Notes: generated from the sequence alone by a model not told the origin. A DNA stretch of 64,000 bases from Streptomyces lydicus (GCF_001729485.1 NZ_CP017157.1:1984001-2048000), one strand, 5' to 3'; shown: positions 25,655 through 36,470, counted from the stretch's first letter. Made by a program: numbers and translations.

Positions 25655-26179
25655 TCACACCACCGCGCCGCCGCCCGGCAGGTGGTGGTCGCCGTCCTCG
25701 TCGTCGTTCTTCATCCGGGCCACCAGCGTGGCGAAGCCGCCCAGGAAGCCGCCGATGCCCAGCACGGTGATCCACCACGTCACCGGCTGCTGGAGGATCA
25801 CCATCACCACCAGCAGCAGCGGGCCGCCGAGCACCGCGAGCCAGGCGAACTTCGCGGTGACGTCGGCCTTCGGCAGCGGGGGCGGCTCGGGCGGGGTGAA
25901 GTGGCCCTCGTCGGTCTCGTCGAAGTCGTCGTCGGAGGCGTCCGCCGCGGACCAGTCGCGCGGACCGACCCCCGGCGCGTAGACCACGAAGCTGCCGGGG
26001 GCCGGGCTTTCGCCCTTGCCCTCGCGCTTTCCGGCGGGGCCGTCCGTACGGGGCTGCTGCTCGTCCGTCCCGTCCTTGGCCGGGAACGACGGCTGCTCGC
26101 CGTAGCCCGCGACGATCTCGGCCCAGGCGGCCTCCTCGTCCAGCGGGTCCCGGGGGTCGCCGGGGCTACGCTCCGCCAC
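25655..26179 (-). CDS. Small membrane protein with acidic N-terminus
   Basis: A 174-residue protein. The first 100 residues are hydrophilic and disorder-like (DPRDPLDEEAAWAEIVAGYGE conserved start, then Pro/Asp/Glu-rich). Two hydrophobic helices follow (FAWLAVLGGPLLLVVMVIL and WWITVLGIGGFLGGFATLV) and a short acidic tail with DDEDGDHHL. No family function is known to me. The gene overlaps the end of the upstream hydrolase gene by 14 bases, so they are coupled. It converges on the EEP gene, whose stop lies one base from its own end. Confidence 0.75.
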   Translation of the reverse strand: MAERSPGDPRDPLDEEAAWAEIVAGYGEQPSFPAKDGTDEQQPRTDGPAGKREGKGESPAPGSFVVYAPGVGPRDWSAADASDDDFDETDEGHFTPPEPPPLPKADVTAKFAWLAVLGGPLLLVVMVILQQPVTWWITVLGIGGFLGGFATLVARMKNDDEDGDHHLPGGGAVV

Positions 26180-26987
26180 TGGCCGCCGTCCCCTCGTGGG
26201 CGCCCGCTTCCGCGGACCCGGCCCGCGTACCCGTGCCCGCCTCCGGCGCGAGCCGCGAGATGAAGGCGAAGGTCTCCCGGAAGATCTGCTCGGCGTCGTG
26301 GTCCAGCGTCGCGACGTGGTAGCTGCGCTCCAGCAGCGTCTGCCGCACGTCCGTCGAGGAGACCCGGGCGAGGATTCGCTCGGAGTCCACCGGCCGGACG
26401 ACGTGGTCCTGCGGGCTGGTCATCACCAGCAACGGCTGGGTGACGCGGGGGAGTTCGGAGTCGACCTGCTGGAAGAACCGGCGCAGTGCGTACGCCGCGT
26501 GCAGCGGCACCCGGTCGTAACCGACCTCCCGGGCGCCGGGCTTGGCGATGTCGCTGGTGATGCCCTTGGTGCTCCGTACGACGTGGCGCAGCACCGGCAG
26601 CAGCGGCGCGGCCGCGTCGTGGATCTTGTTGCCCGGGTTGACCACCGCCACCCCGCTGACCGCGTCACCGTGCTTGGCGGCCAGCCGCAGCGCCAGCGCG
26701 CCGCCCATCGACAGCCCGCAGACGAAGACCTTGCTGCACCGCTCGGTCAGCGCGCGCAGCTCGCGGTCGACTTCCGCGTACCAGTCCTGCCAGGTCGTGA
26801 TCTGCAGCTCCTGCCAGCGGGTGCCGTGACCGGGCAGCAGCGGGAGGGCGACCGTCAGCCCCTGGTCGGCCAGATATTCGGCCCAGGGGCGTACGGACTG
26901 GGGGGAGCCGGTGAAGCCGTGGCACACGAGGACGCCGACCTCTCCGCCGTCACGGCGGAACGGCTCGGCTCCGGGAAGGAGCGGCAC
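26166..26987 (-). CDS. Alpha/beta hydrolase (carboxylesterase/monoacylglycerol lipase-like)
   Basis: A 273-residue alpha/beta hydrolase. The oxyanion-hole segment is VLVCHGFTGSPQS, the nucleophile Ser sits in VCGLSMGGALA, the acid Asp is in TSPQDHVVRPVDS, and the His is in SYHVATLDHD. The order and length resemble small carboxylesterases such as Est30 rather than lipases with large lids. Position beside the acyltransferase gene suggests lipid or acyl-ester turnover. Starts at ATG 26987 and is divergent from the acyltransferase gene (about 210 bp between). Confidence 0.88.
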   Translation of the reverse strand: MPLLPGAEPFRRDGGEVGVLVCHGFTGSPQSVRPWAEYLADQGLTVALPLLPGHGTRWQELQITTWQDWYAEVDRELRALTERCSKVFVCGLSMGGALALRLAAKHGDAVSGVAVVNPGNKIHDAAAPLLPVLRHVVRSTKGITSDIAKPGAREVGYDRVPLHAAYALRRFFQQVDSELPRVTQPLLVMTSPQDHVVRPVDSERILARVSSTDVRQTLLERSYHVATLDHDAEQIFRETFAFISRLAPEAGTGTRAGSAEAGAHEGTAASGGA

Positions 26988-27197
26988 CGGGAGACTCCGA
27001 TCGATGAGGGGACCTGGCGAGTTACCTCAGGGTACGCAAAGTGACGGCGAGCGGGTAGGTCCGGCGCCCGCGGGACGCGCGGGCGGCCCGCGCGCGGGCG
27101 CCGCCCGGCCGCCGGCGCAACCGGGAGGGGCCCGGCCGGGGCGAGCGTGTCACCGGGGCAGGTTAAGGTCTTTGCGTCACACACAGGAGGCAGTCGG

Positions 27198-27944
27198 TTG
27201 ATCTACGGCGCAATGAAGTTTTCCATCGGCGGGTCGCTGAAGCTTGCCTTCAGGCCCTGGGTGGAAGGCATCGAGAACGTTCCCGCCGAGGGTCCGGCGA
27301 TCCTCGCGAGCAACCACCTGTCCTTCTCGGACTCCTTCTTCCTGCCCGCGGTGCTCGACCGTAAGGTCACGTTCATCGCGAAGGCCGAGTACTTCACCTC
27401 GCCCGGCGTGAAGGGCAAGCTGACCGCCGCGTTCTTCAAGGGCGTGGGCCAGCTCCCGGTCGACCGCTCGGGCGGCCGGGGCGCGGGCGAGGCCGCGATC
27501 AAGAGCGGCATCGAGGTGCTGGAGCGCGGTGAGCTGTTCGGCATCTACCCGGAGGGCACCCGCTCCCCGGACGGCCGGCTCTACCGCGGCAAGCCCGGTG
27601 GCCTGGCCCGGGTGGCGCTGGCCACCGGCGCGCCGGTCATCCCGGTGGCGATGATCGACACCGAGAAGGTGCAGCCTCCGGGCAAGATCGTGCCGAAGAT
27701 GATCCGGCCGGGCATCCGCATCGGCAAGCCGCTGGACTTCACCCGTTATCAGGGCATGGAGGGCGACCGCTTCATCCTGCGGTCGGTCACCGACGAGGTC
27801 ATGTACGAGATCATGAAGCTGTCCGGCCAGGAGTACGTCGACATCTACGCGACGGCCGCCAAGCGGCAGATCGCGGACGCGGCGAAGGCCGCGGAGGCGA
27901 AGAAGAAGGCCGAGGAGCAGGCCAAGAAGGCCGCCGCCGAATAG
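27198..27944 (+). CDS. 1-acyl-sn-glycerol-3-phosphate acyltransferase-like protein
   Basis: A 248-residue PlsC-family acyltransferase. The catalytic NHxxxxD motif reads SNHLSFSDSFFLP and the substrate-binding EGTR motif reads YPEGTRSPDGRL; VIPVAMID is the usual block IV. The C-terminal 25 residues are a Lys/Ala/Glu-rich helix. It probably acylates lysophosphatidate or, given the M. tuberculosis Rv2182c context near mannosyltransferases, another envelope lipid. The start is TTG at 27198, with GGAGG at 27186-27190 seven bases upstream; the ATG at 27213 is an alternative. Confidence 0.9.
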   Translation: MIYGAMKFSIGGSLKLAFRPWVEGIENVPAEGPAILASNHLSFSDSFFLPAVLDRKVTFIAKAEYFTSPGVKGKLTAAFFKGVGQLPVDRSGGRGAGEAAIKSGIEVLERGELFGIYPEGTRSPDGRLYRGKPGGLARVALATGAPVIPVAMIDTEKVQPPGKIVPKMIRPGIRIGKPLDFTRYQGMEGDRFILRSVTDEVMYEIMKLSGQEYVDIYATAAKRQIADAAKAAEAKKKAEEQAKKAAAE

Positions 27945-28009
27945 GCGGCGGAGACGCACGGAGCCGAGGCCGGGCGTGGGGCACGCCCGGCGAGGGGTGG
28001 GGGCCGGCA

Positions 28010-29341
28010 ATGACGGATGCGGACATACGGACGGTGAGCGGCGGCGCCATGGCCGCCAGACGCCACGGCAAGCGCCCGCCGAAGGCGCTGCGGATGTCCG
28101 TCGAACTCCCGCTGTGGCGCGCCATCACCGGCTACCGCATCCTCACCCTCGTCTACACCCTGTGCCAGGTCGCGTTGTCCTACCGGCGCTACGAGCACCC
28201 GCTGGGCGCCGTCGCGTACATGGGCGCGCTGACCGTCTGGATGGCGCTGACCTGGCGCCGTACGACGTCCCCGGAGCGCTGCACCCGGCAATTCCTGATC
28301 GTCGACCTCGCCTTCGCCGTCGGCGGCATCCTCCTCACGTCGCTGGTCGACAGCCACGCCCGCATCATGGGCGGCGCACCGACGCTGCCCTCCATCTGGA
28401 CGGCGGGCGCCGTGCTGGGCTTCGCGATCAAGGGCGGCTGGCGCTGGGCGGCCGTGGCCTCCAGTGTGGTGGCGGTCGCCAACCTGGTCGAGCGCCAGCA
28501 ACTGGCCCGCGACACCCTCCGCAACGTGGTGCTGGTGTGGGTGGCCGGCGTCGCCATCGGCTATGTCGTCGAGGTGGCGCGCGCCAGTGAGCGCACCCTC
28601 GCCCGCGCCCTGCAGATCGAGGCCGCCACCCGCGAACGGGAACGGCTGGCCCGCGACATCCACGACAGCGTGCTCCAGGTCCTGGCGATGGTGCAGCGGC
28701 GCGGCACCGCGATTGGCGGCGAGGCGGCCGAACTGGGCCGGATGGCCGGTGAACAGGAGGCCGCGCTGCGGACGTTGGTCGCCGGCGGCCTGGTGCGGCC
28801 GGCCGGTGCCGCGGCGGTGGCGCCGTACGTACCGGGCCCGGCGACCGGGGCGCACGACGCGGTCGGGTCGGCGGTGGCCCCCGCGCGGAGCGTGCCGCCG
28901 CCGGCCGCCGACGGTTCCTGCGATGTCCGGGCGCTGCTGGCCCCGTTCGCCGGCGCCGGGGTCACCTTCTCCGAGCCGGGCGCCCCGGTGGAGCTGCCGG
29001 CAGCCGCGGCCGCGGAACTGGCGGCCGCTGTCAGTGCCGCGTTGGACAATGTGCGGGTGCATGCGGGGGACGGTGCCCACGCATGGATCCTGGTGGAGGA
29101 CGAACCGCACGCGGTGCTCGTGACGGTCCGCGACGACGGCCCCGGCATCCCCGAGGGCCGGCTGGCGGACGCCGAGCGCGAGGGCCGGCTGGGGGTGGCC
29201 CTGTCGATCCGCGGCCGGCTGCGGGACCTGGGCGGCACCGCCGCATGGGTGTCGGTCCCCGGCCAGGGCACGGAAGTGGAGTTGACGGTCCCCAAGGGCG
29301 CGGCGCCCGAGGGCGGAAGGCGGGGGAAGAGCCGGTCATGA
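28010..29341 (+). CDS. Sensor histidine kinase (MacS/HisKA_3 type)
   Basis: A 443-residue membrane sensor kinase. About five hydrophobic segments occupy residues 45-195 (MacS-like sensor region), then a HisKA_3 dimerisation helix with the phospho-His (His218) in ARDIHDSVLQVLAMVQ, and a HATPase_c domain with N-box AALDNVRVHA and G-box VRDDGPGIPEGRL plus GQGTEVELTVP. An Ala/Val/Pro-rich linker lies between DHp and ATPase. Its stop overlaps the response-regulator ATG by four bases. The signal sensed is unknown. Confidence 0.93.
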   Translation: MTDADIRTVSGGAMAARRHGKRPPKALRMSVELPLWRAITGYRILTLVYTLCQVALSYRRYEHPLGAVAYMGALTVWMALTWRRTTSPERCTRQFLIVDLAFAVGGILLTSLVDSHARIMGGAPTLPSIWTAGAVLGFAIKGGWRWAAVASSVVAVANLVERQQLARDTLRNVVLVWVAGVAIGYVVEVARASERTLARALQIEAATRERERLARDIHDSVLQVLAMVQRRGTAIGGEAAELGRMAGEQEAALRTLVAGGLVRPAGAAAVAPYVPGPATGAHDAVGSAVAPARSVPPPAADGSCDVRALLAPFAGAGVTFSEPGAPVELPAAAAAELAAAVSAALDNVRVHAGDGAHAWILVEDEPHAVLVTVRDDGPGIPEGRLADAEREGRLGVALSIRGRLRDLGGTAAWVSVPGQGTEVELTVPKGAAPEGGRRGKSRS

Positions 29342-30009
29342 ACGAGCAGACGGGCCTGAAGGTCATGGTGGTCGACGACCACCCGATGTGGCGCGACGCG
29401 GTCGCGCGGGACCTGGCGGAGGCCGGTTTCGAGGTGGTGGCGACGGCCGGCGACGGCCTCCAGGCGGTCCGCAGGGCGCAGGCCGCCGCACCCGACGTAC
29501 TCGTCCTGGACCTCAATCTGCCGGGGCTGCCCGGCGTACGGGTCTGCAAGGAACTGGTCGGCGCCAACCCGGCGCTGCGGGTGCTGGTGCTGTCCGCCAG
29601 CGGTGAGCACGCCGACGTCCTGGAGGCGGTCAAGTCCGGTGCCACCGGCTACCTGCTGAAGTCGGCGAGCACCGAGGAACTGCTGGACGCGGTGCGGCGC
29701 ACGGCCGCCGGGGACGCGGTGTTCACCCCCGGCCTGGCCGGTCTCGTCCTCGGCGAGTACCGCCGGCTGGCGACGGAGCCCGCCCCGGCGGCGCCGGACG
29801 AGCCGGGCGCACCGCAGCTGACGGAGCGCGAGACCGAGGTGCTGCGGCTGGTCGCCAAGGGGCTCTCGTACAAGCAGATCGCCGAGCGCCTGGTCATCTC
29901 GCACCGCACGGTGCAGAACCACGTCCAGAACACCCTGGGCAAGCTCCAGTTGCACAACCGCGTGGAGCTGGTGCGCTATGCGATAGAGCGCGGCCTCGAC
30001 GAGGCATGA
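29338..30009 (+). CDS. NarL/LuxR-family response regulator
   Basis: A 223-residue two-domain regulator and cognate partner of the kinase just upstream (ATGA overlap). The receiver has the acidic pair Asp13-Asp14 (VVDDHPMW), phosphoacceptor Asp58 (VLVLDLNLPG) and Lys108 (YLLKSAS). The DNA-binding domain is a standard LuxR helix-turn-helix (LTERETEVLRLVAKGLSYKQ to RTVQNHVQNTLGKL). Targets cannot be read from the window. Confidence 0.95.
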   Translation: MNEQTGLKVMVVDDHPMWRDAVARDLAEAGFEVVATAGDGLQAVRRAQAAAPDVLVLDLNLPGLPGVRVCKELVGANPALRVLVLSASGEHADVLEAVKSGATGYLLKSASTEELLDAVRRTAAGDAVFTPGLAGLVLGEYRRLATEPAPAAPDEPGAPQLTERETEVLRLVAKGLSYKQIAERLVISHRTVQNHVQNTLGKLQLHNRVELVRYAIERGLDEA

Positions 30010-30209
30010 GGAGCAAGCTCACCGGGCGGCGTCACCGGTCGCCCGGCAGGGCCCGCCCGTACGGGTGAACACCGCACGTCAACTCGCCGGAAAATCCCCG
30101 GAATCGGGGTTTGTCCCATCCCTGAGTGACCCAGATCACCATTAGCGTGACCGCCGTCGGATCGACCACGGCCGCGCGCGGCCACTGACGGGATGTAGGT
30201 GAGGACACG

Positions 30210-31238
30210 ATGCGGGTCGGAGTACTGACCGGAGGCGGCGACTGCCCGGGGCTGAACGCGGTGATCAGGGGCATCGTCCGCAAGGGCACCCAGGAGTACG
30301 GATACGAGTTCGTCGGCTTCCGGGACGGCTGGCGCGGACCGATGGAGAACGACACGGTGCCGCTCGACATCCCCGCGGTGCGCGGCATCCTGCCCCGCGG
30401 CGGCACGATCCTCGGCTCCTCGCGGACCAACCCCTTCCAGCAGGACGAGGGCGTCCGCCGGATCAAGGAGACGCTCGCCAAGCAGGAGGTCGAGGCGCTG
30501 ATCGCGATCGGCGGCGAGGACACCCTCGGCGTCGCGGCGCGGCTCGCCGGCGAACACGCCGTCCCCTGCGTGGGCGTCCCCAAGACCATCGACAACGACT
30601 TGTCGGCCACCGACTACACCTTCGGCTTCGACACCGCCGTGGGTGTCGCCACCGAAGCCATCGACCGGCTGCACACCACCGCCGAGTCCCACATGCGCGT
30701 CCTGGTCGTCGAGGTGATGGGCCGGCACGCCGGCTGGATCGCGCTGCACTCGGGACTGGCCGGCGGCGCGAACGTCATCCTCATCCCCGAGCAGCGCTTC
30801 GACATCGAGCAGGTCTGCCGGTGGATCGACTCCCGCTTCAAGGTGCGCTACGCCCCCATCGTGGTGGTCGCCGAGGGCGCGATGCCCAAGGACGGCCAGA
30901 TGGTCCTCAAGGACGACTCCAAGGACTCCTTCGGGCACGTCCGGCTGTCGGGCGTGGGGGAGTGGCTGGCCAAGGAGATCGAGGCGCGCACCGGCAAGGA
31001 GGCCCGTACGACGGTGCTCGGGCACACCCAGCGCGGCGGCACCCCGAGCGCCTTCGACCGCTGGCTGGCCACCCGCTTCGGGCTGCACGCCATCGACGCG
31101 GTGCGCGACGGCGACTTCGGCAAGATGGTCGCGCTGCGCGGTACGGACATCGTCCGGGTGCCGATCGGGGAGGCGACCGCCAAGCTCAAGACCGTCGATC
31201 CGGCGCTCTACGCCGAGGTCGGGGTGTTCTTCGGCTGA
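30210..31238 (+). CDS. pfkA: 6-phosphofructokinase with PPi-type active-site residues
   Basis: A 342-residue group III phosphofructokinase. The nucleotide/PPi site reads IAIGGEDTLG with Asp at position 104 and Glu at 103, and the catalytic segment is VPKTIDNDL with Lys125. In the family, ATP-using enzymes have Gly at both of these positions (GGDG, PGTIDND), whereas Asp plus Lys is the pattern of pyrophosphate-dependent enzymes. Fructose-6-phosphate residues (MGRHAGWIAL, GHTQRGGTPSAFDR) are intact. The reaction is glycolytic and reversible if PPi is used. Starts at ATG 30210 about 200 bases after the response-regulator gene. Confidence 0.93.
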   Translation: MRVGVLTGGGDCPGLNAVIRGIVRKGTQEYGYEFVGFRDGWRGPMENDTVPLDIPAVRGILPRGGTILGSSRTNPFQQDEGVRRIKETLAKQEVEALIAIGGEDTLGVAARLAGEHAVPCVGVPKTIDNDLSATDYTFGFDTAVGVATEAIDRLHTTAESHMRVLVVEVMGRHAGWIALHSGLAGGANVILIPEQRFDIEQVCRWIDSRFKVRYAPIVVVAEGAMPKDGQMVLKDDSKDSFGHVRLSGVGEWLAKEIEARTGKEARTTVLGHTQRGGTPSAFDRWLATRFGLHAIDAVRDGDFGKMVALRGTDIVRVPIGEATAKLKTVDPALYAEVGVFFG

Positions 31239-31414
31239 CCGCCCTGTTTCCCCGCCCCGCCGGCACCGTTCCCGGGCGGCGCCGCCGGGCGAGCCGCCGT
31301 ATATTCGCACTGCACGGCATGTGCCGTACCTGCACCGACGGCGGTCCTCGCACACCGGCGGAGCCGCACCCCGGCGCGGACACCGAGAACCGGCGGGACG
31401 ACCCGGGAGGGCTC

Positions 31415-32431
31415 GTGGAGATCGTGGCCTTCGGCGTGCAGGCGGATGAGCGGCCGTTGCTGGAGAGGGCCTTCAGCGGCCCGCACCAGATCCGCGCCCT
31501 GCAGGTCTGCCTCAACCGCGACACCGCCCCCATCGCGCACGGGTACGAGGTCGTCAGTGCCGGCGTCAACGCCGACCTCGGCGCCGACGTCCTCCAGGTC
31601 CTCGCGGCCGGCGGGACGAAGATGATCGCCCAGCGCTCCACGGGCTTCAACAACATCGATCTGGAGGCCGCGGCCGACCTCGGTATGAGCGTCGGCCGGG
31701 TCTCCCACTACTCGCCGCACGCGGTCGCGGAGTTCGCCTGGGGCCTCGCGCTGGCCGTCAACCGGCGCCTGGTGCGGGCCGCCGGCCGCACCCGCCAGTT
31801 CGACTTCCGGCTGGACGGCCTGCTGGGCCGCGATCTGTACGGCCGGACGGCGGGCGTGCTGGGCACCGGCAGGATCGGCGAGGCGTTCACCCGGATCGCC
31901 CACGGCTTCGGCATGAACCTGCTGGGCTGGGACGTCGCCGAGAACCCGCGGTGCGTGGACCTCGGCATGACCTACGTCCCCCGGGAGCGGCTGTTCGCCG
32001 AGGCCGATCTGATCACCCTGCACGTCCCGCTGGTGGCCGACACCCGGCACCTCGTCGACGCCGCGGCGCTGGCCGCCATGAAGGACGACGTCATCCTGAT
32101 CAACTCCAGCCGCGGCGGACTCGTCGACACCCGTGCCCTCGTCGAGACGCTCAAGGCCGGCCGGCTCGCCGGCGTCGGCCTGGACGTCTACGAGGAGGAG
32201 GTCGGCTTCTTCCACCGCGACCGGTCCCTCGACGTCATCGACGACGACACCCTCGCCCGCCTGATGACCTTCGCCAACGTCCTCGTCACCTCCCACCAGG
32301 CGTACTTCACGGAGGAGGCGGTGGGCCAGATCATCGAGGCCACCGTGGCCAACGTCGAGGACTACCTGGCCCACCGCACCAACGAGAACATGCTGGTCAC
32401 ACGAGGACAGCTGCCAGCAGCTGCGCGGTGA
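31415..32431 (+). CDS. D-2-hydroxyacid dehydrogenase (D-lactate dehydrogenase-like)
   Basis: A 338-residue NAD-dependent dehydrogenase of the LdhA type. Rossmann loop AGVLGTGRIGEAFTRIAHGFG; catalytic Arg in LINSSRGGLVD, Glu in VGLDVYEEEVGFF, and His in VTSHQAYFTEEAVG. The N-terminal half (GVQADERPLLERAF, STGFNNIDLEAA) also fits D-lactate dehydrogenase rather than glycerate or formate enzymes. Start GTG 31415 follows GGGAGG at 31405-31410. It comes after pfkA on the same strand. The last 35 bases overlap the 3' end of trpEG on the other strand. Confidence 0.88.
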   Translation: MEIVAFGVQADERPLLERAFSGPHQIRALQVCLNRDTAPIAHGYEVVSAGVNADLGADVLQVLAAGGTKMIAQRSTGFNNIDLEAAADLGMSVGRVSHYSPHAVAEFAWGLALAVNRRLVRAAGRTRQFDFRLDGLLGRDLYGRTAGVLGTGRIGEAFTRIAHGFGMNLLGWDVAENPRCVDLGMTYVPRERLFAEADLITLHVPLVADTRHLVDAAALAAMKDDVILINSSRGGLVDTRALVETLKAGRLAGVGLDVYEEEVGFFHRDRSLDVIDDDTLARLMTFANVLVTSHQAYFTEEAVGQIIEATVANVEDYLAHRTNENMLVTRGQLPAAAR

Positions 32432-34352
32432 CCGCGGCGCCGTCCAGGGTCAGCACCGACTCCGGGTGGAACTGCACGCCGGCGAAGCCCGGACCGCGCA
32501 GCGCATGCACCTCGCCGGTCGCCGCGTCCCGGCTCAACTCCACACGGTGCATGGCCAGTTCGGCCTCCGTGCGGTCGTCGCAGCGGGCCGTGAAGGTGTT
32601 GTAGAAGCCGACCGTCTCCGGACGCCCGAAGAAGTCGATCCGCTCCTGCGCGCCCTGGAAGGGCACCTCCTTGCGCACGATCTCCAGCCCCAGCTCCGCG
32701 GCTAGCAGCTCGTGGCCCAGGCAGACGCCCAACAGGCCGTGCGTGTGGCGCGCGACCAGATCGGCGGTGAGCGACCGCAGGAAGCGCATCTTCGGGTCGG
32801 CCGTGTCGGACGGATCGCCCGGCCCCGGGCCCAGCACCACCGGCCCCTCGTGGGTGAGGGCGGCCTCGCGCAGCCCCGGCTCGTCGAAGCGGCGCACGGT
32901 CACCGTCAGCCCCGAGGTGCGCAGCAGGTGCGCCAGCATCGCGGTGAAGGTGTCCTCCGCGTCGATCACCAGCGCGTGGCCGCTCAGCTCCGCCGTCGGC
33001 GCGGTGGTCTGCATGCGCAGCCAGAACGGTGCCAGGTCGGCGCGGCGGGCGTCCAGCGCGGCCCGCACCCGCGGGTCGTCGGCCAGCCGCGCCGGCCGGC
33101 TCCCGTTCGCCGGGCGCGCGGGCGCCTCCCGTACGCCCAGCGCGGTCAGCACCCCGGCCGCCTTGGCGTGCGTCTCGGCGACCTCGGCGTACGGGTCGGA
33201 GGCGCGCACCAGGGTGGCGCCGACCGGCACCCGCAGCCGGCCCTCCGCGGTGATGTCGGCGGTACGGATCAGGATGGGCGAGTCCAGGGTCTGCGCGCCC
33301 CCGGCGTCCCGGCCGATCAGCGCCAGCGCGCCCGCGTAGTAGCCGCGCCCCCGCCCGTCCGGGGCCACCGGCTCGTGCCGCTCGATGACCCGGCAGGCGT
33401 TCTGCACCGGCGACCCGGTGACCGTCGCCGCGAACATCGTCTCCTTGAGCACCTCGCGCACATCGAGGGTGGACCGGCCGCGCAGCTCGTACTCGGTGTG
33501 CGCCAGGTGCGCCATCTCCTTGAGCCGGGGCCCGATCACCACCCCGCCGCGGTCCCCGACGGTGCACATCATCTTCAGCTCCTCGTCCACCACCATGGAC
33601 AGCTCCTCGACCTCCTTGCGGTCACCGAGGAAGGCCAGCAGGCTCTCGGGGGTGGGGCCGCCGGCCGGGTAGCGGTAGGTGCCGCTGATCGGATTCATCA
33701 CGACCGTCCCCCCGGTCATCCGCACGTGCACCTCGGGGCTGGCCCCGACCAGCGTGCGCACCCCGGGCCGGTGCACGACGTACGTCCAGTACGCGCCCCG
33801 CTCACCGGCCAGCAGCCGACGGAACAGCGCCAGCGCGTCGGCCGCCGAGAAGCCGTCGACGGTGCCCTCGAACGTCCGGCGGATGACGAAGTTCGCGCCC
33901 TCGCCGGTGCCGATCTCGTCCCGCACCACCCGGCCGACGATCCCGGCGTACTCCTCGTCGTCCACGTCGAAGGCGCCGTCCGCCACCGTCACGGCGTGCG
34001 CCGGCAGGGCCGCGAGCACCTCGTCCAGCGGCAGCTCACGGGTCTCGCGGGGCCGCAGCACGGCCAGCGGGGTGCCGTCGTCGTGCGCCCGGAAGCCGCG
34101 CTCGCGGATCTGCCGGAACGGGACCATCGCCAGCGCGTGGGTCACCGGGGCGCCCGGCGCCGCGTCACCCAGCGAAATGTCGGCGAGCCGCTCGACCTCG
34201 GTCACCTCGCCGATCAGCACCTCCACGGTGTCGGCCGCCTCCCGGCCGGGGGAGCGGCGGCGCAGCAGGGCGAACGGCGGGCAGGCGGGGTCGAGCAGCC
34301 GCCGGACGAGCGCGGCGGCGTCGGTGCGGGCGTCGTGGGTCTCGCGGTGCAT
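32397..34352 (-). CDS. Anthranilate synthase, fused TrpE-TrpG
   Basis: A 651-residue fusion. Residues about 1-430 are the chorismate-using synthase part (VGASPEVHVRMTGG, MNPISGTYRYPAGG, EELSMVVDEELKMMC, RGRGYYAGAL); residues about 455-651 are a class I glutamine amidotransferase with nucleophile Cys in LGVCLGHELLA and His/Glu in VQFHPESVL. The fused arrangement is also that of PhzE (ADIC synthase), so family alone is ambiguous, but the trp leader peptide and attenuator just upstream argue for tryptophan synthesis. The start at 34352 follows GGAAGGAAC. Its 3' end overlaps the convergent dehydrogenase gene by 35 bases. Confidence 0.9.
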   Translation of the reverse strand: MHRETHDARTDAAALVRRLLDPACPPFALLRRRSPGREAADTVEVLIGEVTEVERLADISLGDAAPGAPVTHALAMVPFRQIRERGFRAHDDGTPLAVLRPRETRELPLDEVLAALPAHAVTVADGAFDVDDEEYAGIVGRVVRDEIGTGEGANFVIRRTFEGTVDGFSAADALALFRRLLAGERGAYWTYVVHRPGVRTLVGASPEVHVRMTGGTVVMNPISGTYRYPAGGPTPESLLAFLGDRKEVEELSMVVDEELKMMCTVGDRGGVVIGPRLKEMAHLAHTEYELRGRSTLDVREVLKETMFAATVTGSPVQNACRVIERHEPVAPDGRGRGYYAGALALIGRDAGGAQTLDSPILIRTADITAEGRLRVPVGATLVRASDPYAEVAETHAKAAGVLTALGVREAPARPANGSRPARLADDPRVRAALDARRADLAPFWLRMQTTAPTAELSGHALVIDAEDTFTAMLAHLLRTSGLTVTVRRFDEPGLREAALTHEGPVVLGPGPGDPSDTADPKMRFLRSLTADLVARHTHGLLGVCLGHELLAAELGLEIVRKEVPFQGAQERIDFFGRPETVGFYNTFTARCDDRTEAELAMHRVELSRDAATGEVHALRGPGFAGVQFHPESVLTLDGAAVTAQLLAAVLV

Positions 34353-34406
34353 GGGCGGGGTTCCTTCCAGGTGGACCGGAAAGAGGGCACGGCCGCCGGA
34401 AAGGCT

Positions 34407-35962
<1,556 letters not shown>

Positions 35963-35978
35963 GGGCTGACGGAACGGG

Positions 35979-36011
35979 AGTGGGGCGCGGATCTGTGATC
36001 CGCGCCCCACT
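35979..36011 (+). terminator. Terminator after the DAHP synthase gene
   Basis: A perfect 14-bp stem (AGTGGGGCGCGGAT with 35998-36011) and a 5-base loop, 17 bases after the stop codon. Confidence 0.85.
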
Positions 36012-36058
36012 GCGCTGTTCGGACCCTGCCGGGCGTTGTCGCCACCCCACGGGCCAGG

Positions 36059-36077
36059 TAAGGTAAGGGTAACCTCA
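36059..36077 (+). promoter_or_regulatory. Iron box (DmdR/IdeR-type operator)
   Basis: TAAGGTAAGGGTAACCTCA matches the actinobacterial iron-repressor consensus TTAGGTTAGGCTAACCTAA at 15 of 19 positions, including both AGGT/ACCT half-site cores. It lies 60 bases before the bfd start, where a repressor would block the promoter under iron-replete conditions. Confidence 0.8.
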
Positions 36078-36136
36078 CTCAAGATCAGCTGGTCTGGTCG
36101 AGAGTCACCACCGAGCCGCCCAAGAGGTGAAACCGC

Positions 36137-36424
36137 GTGTACGTCTGCTCTTGCTTCGGCATCACCGAGCAGCAGGTCCGCGACCACGCGGACTCCGGCG
36201 CCTGCACGCCCCGCGAAATCGCCTCCGCCTGCAAGGCCGGCACCGACTGCGGCAACTGCGTGCGCCGCATCCAGGCACTCCTCGGCCGGGGTTCGTGCCC
36301 CCGCCGGGAGCTCGTCGAGAACGGGGCGTCCGACCCGCTGGCGTCCGAGGGCAGGGCCCGGGGACCGCAGCCGGTCGCGGAGGTGGCCGCAGTGGCGCCC
36401 GCGGTGCTCTCGGAGGCCGCGTAG
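36137..36424 (+). CDS. bfd: Bacterioferritin-associated ferredoxin-like 2Fe-2S protein
   Basis: A 95-residue protein. Residues 1-50 are a BFD-type 2Fe-2S domain with CSC near the N-terminus and CGNC at residues 34-37 (MYVCSCFGITEQQV, SACKAGTDCGNC). Residues 50-95 are an extra Ala/Val/Glu-rich tail not needed by the fold. In other bacteria Bfd reduces bacterioferritin to release iron; the adjacent bfr gene and the iron box support that. It starts at GTG 36137 with AGAGGTG upstream and converges with bfr. Confidence 0.9.
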   Translation: MYVCSCFGITEQQVRDHADSGACTPREIASACKAGTDCGNCVRRIQALLGRGSCPRRELVENGASDPLASEGRARGPQPVAEVAAVAPAVLSEAA

Positions 36425-36470
36425 GCCCCGGGGCCGTACGTCGCCGGGTCGCCGGCATCGCGCCGCTCGC

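Noticed and set aside
32397..34352. TrpEG fusion as a phenazine-type (PhzE) enzyme
   Set aside because: Fused order fits PhzE, but no other phenazine genes are near and the trp leader and attenuator point to tryptophan synthesis.
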